Shown piece after piece: positions 60,302 through 64,000 of a stretch of DNA of 64,000 bases. Source of the DNA: Variovorax sp037204085 (GTDB lineage: Bacteria > Pseudomonadota > Gammaproteobacteria > Burkholderiales > Burkholderiaceae_C); NCBI RefSeq assembly GCF_037204085.1, contig NZ_JBBCBW010000006.1:62001-126000 (forward strand), written 5' to 3'. The notes beneath the pieces were generated by a model, which worked only from the letters and a program-made list of their open reading frames with translations, was not told the origin of the DNA and searched no databases. Within the stretch, counting starts at the first letter, position 1, and each line of letters opens with the position of its first letter. The position numbers were made by a program, and so were the translations under genes.

Positions 60302-60934
60302 TCAGTGCGAAAGATGCAAGCCGCATTCGCGGTTGTCTTCGCCCTTGGTCGGGTCCACATAGTCGAAGTTGTTGGGCAGGCCGTTCGCTTCGCAGTATTC
60401 GTACAAGTCCTTGGACGTCCAGTGCAGCAGCGGCGCCACCTTGATCAGGCCGTCGGGGTTGACGCTGACCGGGTCCATCTGCGCACGCACGGCGGTGTCG
60501 GTGGCGCGCAGCGCGGTAAACCACACCTTGGGCGCCGTTTCGCGCAGCGCGCGGGCAAAGGGCTCCAGCTTCACTTCTTCGGTGAAGGCGGCGTGGCGCG
60601 GATCGTCGAGCGCCGGGGTGGGGCCTTCCACCGCTTCACGGTGCGCACGCGAGCGGCGCGGCAGGTAAATATGCAGGTCCAGGCCCAACTGCTTCGTCAC
60701 TTCGTCGGCAAAGCGGTAGGTGGCCTCGGTGTTGTAGCCGTTGTCCATCCAGATCACCGGAACATCGCGTTTGGCGCGCGTGACCATGTGCAGGATCACG
60801 GCCTCGAACGGGCGAAAGTTGGTGGTGACGATCGCGGGTTGGCCGAGGCCGATTGCCCAGTCCACCAACCCCTCGGCATTGCGGCCGAGTTCGGTGTTGA
60901 TGCGTGCAAAGTCGATGTCCGTGGCAATGCTCAT
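60302..60934 (-). CDS. cysH: Phosphoadenosine/adenosine phosphosulfate reductase family protein
   Basis: A 210-residue enzyme that reduces activated sulfate to sulfite. The catalytic Cys204 lies in the E-C-G-L-H-L motif near the C-terminus. The two cysteine pairs that bind a 4Fe-4S cluster in APS reductases are absent: the expected C-C position reads E-E-V-K-L-E-P, and only one other Cys is present in the protein. By this criterion it should be PAPS-type, although no APS kinase (cysC) gene lies in the cluster. It is 21 nt downstream of the DUF934 gene. Confidence 0.92.
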   Translation of the reverse strand: MSIATDIDFARINTELGRNAEGLVDWAIGLGQPAIVTTNFRPFEAVILHMVTRAKRDVPVIWMDNGYNTEATYRFADEVTKQLGLDLHIYLPRRSRAHREAVEGPTPALDDPRHAAFTEEVKLEPFARALRETAPKVWFTALRATDTAVRAQMDPVSVNPDGLIKVAPLLHWTSKDLYEYCEANGLPNNFDYVDPTKGEDNRECGLHLSH

Positions 60935-60955
60935 GTCGAAGTTTCCTGTGCGGGC

Positions 60956-61351
60956 TCAGTTGCTGGCCGCGAAGTGCGGCGCCGGCTGCACCGCGTCGCC
61001 CTGGTAGAAGGCGGCAAAGCGGTCGAACTGGCGCTGCGCGTCGGAGGCGTCCACGCCTTCTTTGAGCACGGCGCTCGAAAAACCGGTGCGTTCCATTTGC
61101 ACCAGCTGGTCGATCAGCACGTCGCCCGTGGCGCGAATGTCGCCCTTGAAGCCCAGGCGCCGGCGCAGCAGGAAGGCCTGGCTGTAGGCGCGGCCGTCGG
61201 TGAACTTCGGAAAGTTCAGGTCGATGCGCTCGATGTCTTCCAGGCACACCTCGATGGCGAGCGGGTCGGCATCGTTCGGCAGTTGCAGCACCTTCGGGTC
61301 GCCGTCGTCGATGTGCTCTTCGGCGGCCAGGATGTTCAGCTTGCGGTTCAT
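60956..61351 (-). CDS. DUF934 protein of the sulfate assimilation operon
   Basis: A 131-residue soluble protein of the DUF934 family, which is almost always found beside cysI and cysH in proteobacteria. Motifs I-D-L-N-F-P-K-F-T-D-G-R and Q-A-F-L-L-R-R-R-L-G-F-K-G are typical. Its ATG overlaps the cysI stop by four bases. A role as an accessory or regulatory factor of sulfite reduction has been suggested by context only. Confidence 0.93.
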   Translation of the reverse strand: MNRKLNILAAEEHIDDGDPKVLQLPNDADPLAIEVCLEDIERIDLNFPKFTDGRAYSQAFLLRRRLGFKGDIRATGDVLIDQLVQMERTGFSSAVLKEGVDASDAQRQFDRFAAFYQGDAVQPAPHFAASN

Positions 61352-63126
61352 GCTGCTTCCTCCACCTTGAACCGCGCACCGTTGGCCGCGGCCTTGAACG
61401 GGTCGTGGCCCACGCGGCGCAGGGTGTCTATGAAGGTTTCACCGCCTTCGCGGGTATCGCGGTAGGTGGTGAGCACGGCCTCGATCACGCCCGGCACTTC
61501 GGCCGCCGAGAACGAGGGGCCGACCACCTTGCCGGCCTGCGGCGTGCCGCTGAGCGCGGACCCGTCGGAGCCGCCCAGGGTGACCTGGTACCACTCCTTG
61601 CCGTCCTTGTCGACGCCCAGGATGCCGATATGGCCGCTGTGGTGATGGCCGCACGAATTGATGCAGCCGCTGATGTGCAGGTCGATCTCGCCCAGGTCGT
61701 CGAGCTCGTCCAGGTCCTGGTAGCGCTCGGTAATGGCTTCGGCAATGGGAATCGAACGCGCATTGGCCAGCGCGCAGAAGTCGCCGCCGGGGCAGGCGAT
61801 CATGTCGGTGAGCAGGTGCACGTTGGCGCTGGCAAAGCCGGCTGCGCGGGCGGCGAGCCACAGCGCATGCAGGTCTTCGGCATGCACCCAGGGCAGCACG
61901 ATGTTCTGGTCGTGCGTCACGCGGGCCTCGCCGGCCGAAAACCGGTCGGCCAGCACGGCGAGCGTGTCGAGCTGGTCGGCCGATGCATCGCCGGGCGCCT
62001 GCTTCAGGCGCTTGAACGACAAAGTGACGGCGCGCAGCGCGGGGTTCTTGTGCGGGGCCACGTTGCGGGCCAGCCAGCGGGCAAACTGCACGTCGTCCGC
62101 GGCGTGGGCGCGCAGTTCGGCGTCGGTTTTTTCGGCGCTCTGCAGCACGCGGGTGGCGAGCGTCGGCGGCACGAAGGAGGCGGCCACGCGGTAGTACTCT
62201 TCCTGCGTGATGGTGTGCGGTGCGCCGTCGTGCTCGATGATCTGCTTGTACTCGGCTTCCACGTCGTCGATGTAGCGCTGGCCTTCGGCCTTCACCAGGA
62301 TCTTGATGCGCGCCTTGTAGATGTTGTCGCGGCGGCCATAGCGGTTGTAGACACGAATCACCGCTTCGAGGTAATTCATGATCTGCTGCCAGGGCAGGAA
62401 CTCGCGCAGCACGGTGCCGATGATGGGCGTGCGGCCCATGCCGCCGCCCACCTGCACGCGAAAGCCGATTTCGCCGGCTTCGTTCTTCACTACGTGCAGG
62501 CCCACGTCATGCCAGCCGGTGGCGGCGCGGTCTTCTGTGGCGCCCGTGATGGCAATCTTGAACTTGCGCGGCAAGAAGGCAAATTCGGGGTGCAGCGTGC
62601 TCCACTGGCGCATGATTTCCGCGAACGGGCGCGGGTCGGCAATTTCGTCGACGGCGATGCCGGCACGCTCGTCGCTCGTGATGTTGCGAATGCAATTGCC
62701 GCTGGTCTGAATGCCGTGCATGTCGACCGAAGCCAGCAGGTCCATCACGTCGGCCGACTTGGCCAGCGGAATCCAGTTGTACTGCACGTTCTGGCGCGTC
62801 GAGAAGTGGGCGTAGTGCGTGGGCAGCTTGTGGCTGCCGAGCAGGCCCTGCGTCTCGATGGCCTTCTTGTAGACCTCTGCCTCCGGCTCGTCGTACTCGC
62901 GGGCAATGCGGGCCAGCACGCGCAGTTGGCGGCTCGAGAGTTCGCCGTACGGCACGGCCACGCGCAGCATGGGCGCATAGCGTTGCACATACCAGCCGTT
63001 TTGCAGCCGCAGCGGGCGGAACTCGTCTTCGGCGAGCTTGCCCTTTTGCCAGCGCTCGAGCTGGTCTCTGTATTGGGCTGCCCGTTGGTGGACGAACTGG
63101 CGATCGAAATCAGTGTATTGGTACAT
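61348..63126 (-). CDS. cysI: Assimilatory sulfite reductase (nitrite/sulfite reductase hemoprotein)
   Basis: A 592-residue siroheme and 4Fe-4S enzyme that reduces sulfite to sulfide by six electrons. The cluster/siroheme cysteines appear as C-P-G-G-D-F-C and, 40 residues later, C-I-N-S-C near residues 440-490. Two ferredoxin-like half domains and two siroheme-binding halves are recognisable. ATG 63126 was chosen as the normal family start (M-Y-Q-Y). No flavoprotein CysJ gene is nearby, so electrons probably come from ferredoxin, perhaps FdxA and its reductase at 56.6-57.9 kb. Confidence 0.94.
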   Translation of the reverse strand: MYQYTDFDRQFVHQRAAQYRDQLERWQKGKLAEDEFRPLRLQNGWYVQRYAPMLRVAVPYGELSSRQLRVLARIAREYDEPEAEVYKKAIETQGLLGSHKLPTHYAHFSTRQNVQYNWIPLAKSADVMDLLASVDMHGIQTSGNCIRNITSDERAGIAVDEIADPRPFAEIMRQWSTLHPEFAFLPRKFKIAITGATEDRAATGWHDVGLHVVKNEAGEIGFRVQVGGGMGRTPIIGTVLREFLPWQQIMNYLEAVIRVYNRYGRRDNIYKARIKILVKAEGQRYIDDVEAEYKQIIEHDGAPHTITQEEYYRVAASFVPPTLATRVLQSAEKTDAELRAHAADDVQFARWLARNVAPHKNPALRAVTLSFKRLKQAPGDASADQLDTLAVLADRFSAGEARVTHDQNIVLPWVHAEDLHALWLAARAAGFASANVHLLTDMIACPGGDFCALANARSIPIAEAITERYQDLDELDDLGEIDLHISGCINSCGHHHSGHIGILGVDKDGKEWYQVTLGGSDGSALSGTPQAGKVVGPSFSAAEVPGVIEAVLTTYRDTREGGETFIDTLRRVGHDPFKAAANGARFKVEEAA

Positions 63127-63200
63127 CGTGAGTCTTGAAGAAGTGCGGTGCCGCACGTCCAACGGGGCGCCCCAGCAAGAAGCCGAGATTCTGAAAGCGC

Positions 63201-63335
63201 GCCTTATGGAAGCAAACTATTTTTTGGTTCGCGCCTTATGCGGATAAGCTTATTCTCCAATGCCCATGCGGGTTGCCGGGCGGTTGAATGCTTATTCTGG
63301 ATAAGGGCGCGAGTGCTCCGCAGGCCTAGGATAAG
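63201..63335 (-). promoter_or_regulatory. Repeated CTTAT/ATAAG palindromes upstream of cysI
   Basis: CTTAT-GCGG-ATAAG at 63235-63248 and CTTAT-TCTGG-ATAAG at 63291-63305 are near-identical palindromes. Half sites occur at 63202-63207 (CTTAT) and 63331-63335 (ATAAG). They fill the region ahead of the cysI operon and are suitable for a LysR-type regulator such as CysB. CysB itself is not in the window, so the binder is inferred. Confidence 0.65.
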
Positions 63336-63393
63336 GCCCATTGGGGTTGCGCGTTTTGTCCACTCCCGCCTTGGGGAGAGTGCGGGTGCTGCT

Positions 63394-64000
63394 TCAGCGC
63401 AGCATGGCCGACATGGCCGAGCAGCAGTTCAGCATGCGAACCGCGGCTTCCACCGAGTCCGCGGTGAAACGCAAGGTCACACCATCGACGCGTTCGAACG
63501 ACGGCCATTGGCAGAAAAGGTCGGCCATGGCGGGCGACTGGGTGCGCAGCGTGACCACCTGCGGGCCCTTGAAGACCAAAGGGGCAGCGCCGGCTCTGGC
63601 AGCCAGGCCCTGGATGACCCCTGCGTGGATGGCCGCGCGCGACTGTTCGGGCGAAAGCGACACGCCGCTGCTGAACCCGGTGGCGCGCTTGGTCTGCACG
63701 AAGACCGCATGCGGAAAGACCGGCTGGTTCTCGGCGATGAACACATCGTCTCCGCTGGCCATGACCACCGGCACGCCGTATTCACCGGCCAGCGCGCCAT
63801 AGAGCCCGGCCTCGCCCAGCTCCCGGCCGCCGAGCCAGATGCCCGCAAACGCAAAGCTGTTGATGGTGTGGGCAAGGATGCCGCGCCCCTGCGCGCGCGA
63901 GTGGTAGCCCACCATGCAGACGGCTTGCACGCCTTCTTCTTCCACGCCGGCCACCATGCTCAGGTAGCGCGGCTTGCCTTGGACCACGCGGGCGCGCGGG
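63394..64000 (-). CDS. M55 family D-aminopeptidase (DppA-like), C-terminal part
   Basis: The frame continues past the window end, so about 201 C-terminal residues are seen. The motif V-G-Y-H-S-R-A-Q-G-R-G-I-L-A-H-T carries the conserved His residues of the M55 zinc peptidase DppA, followed by G-E-A-G-L-Y-G-A-L-A-G-E-Y-G-V-P-V. Family members cleave D-Ala-containing peptides or have related roles in dipeptide use. It is transcribed toward the cysI promoter region and ends 268 bp before the cysI start. Confidence 0.88.
   Translation of the reverse strand, partial: PRARVVQGKPRYLSMVAGVEEEGVQAVCMVGYHSRAQGRGILAHTINSFAFAGIWLGGRELGEAGLYGALAGEYGVPVVMASGDDVFIAENQPVFPHAVFVQTKRATGFSSGVSLSPEQSRAAIHAGVIQGLAARAGAAPLVFKGPQVVTLRTQSPAMADLFCQWPSFERVDGVTLRFTADSVEAAVRMLNCCSAMSAMLR

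Overview
The window is GC-rich, tightly packed DNA from a betaproteobacterium of the order Burkholderiales. The family is most likely Comamonadaceae and the genus probably Variovorax or a close relative. This placement is inference. It rests on the sigma factor/DUF3619/DUF3106 operon, the CysI-DUF934-CysH-CysD-CysN cluster, the long ThiE, the PobA/IclR pair, the K+-independent H+-pyrophosphatase and a strong G/C preference at third codon positions. No integrase, transposase, phage gene or CRISPR array was recognised.

Layout. 1-2.4 kb: a gene tail, a ferritin-like hydrolase divergent from a TetR regulator with two identical operators between them, and a SnoaL-like protein. 2.4-7.4 kb: membrane (hppA) and soluble (ppa) pyrophosphatases back to back, then two minus-strand genes. 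7.5-13 kb: nadE overlapping a PII gene, a LOG-family protein, and an operon of sigma factor, DUF3619, DUF3106, RDD and dgkA. 13.3-21.6 kb: a branched-chain amino acid block, ilvB-ilvN-DUF4282-ilvC, pssA, a Leu-rich leader peptide with an attenuator, and two different leuA genes. 21.7-35 kb: a PBP7-type peptidase, an IclR regulator, the aat-bpt N-degron pair, an orphan molybdenum hydroxylase with an SRPBCC protein, pobA/IclR, a two-component system followed by a DegP protease, and small membrane proteins.

35.2-45.4 kb holds cell-surface genes: a BamE/OmpA-like lipoprotein downstream of a 1608-residue trimeric autotransporter adhesin, and a 1145-residue classical autotransporter. A LexA box and a candidate structured RNA lie between the two adhesins. 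45.4-48.7 kb is the least ordinary stretch. It has a TTAGG-rich inverted repeat pair, small unknown genes, and a LexA box between two divergent small-gene units, one of which contains an SRAP (YedK/HMCES-like) DNA-protein crosslink protein. It ends at tRNA-Asn.

48.8-56.5 kb is a thiamine block. thiO-thiS-thiG-thiE runs into a TonB-dependent receptor with 4-nt overlaps at most junctions. thiD is divergent from it, and cytX sits under a TPP riboswitch. 56.6-63.3 kb has a ferredoxin/NADP reductase pair and the sulfate assimilation operon cysI-DUF934-cysH-cysD-cysN, with palindromic promoter elements. The window ends inside an M55 D-aminopeptidase gene.

Most promising for new biology are the LexA-controlled small-gene/SRAP unit, the candidate LexA-controlled RNA at 41.7-41.9 kb, the outer-membrane receptor inside the thiamine operon, and the leucine attenuator ahead of two leuA types.
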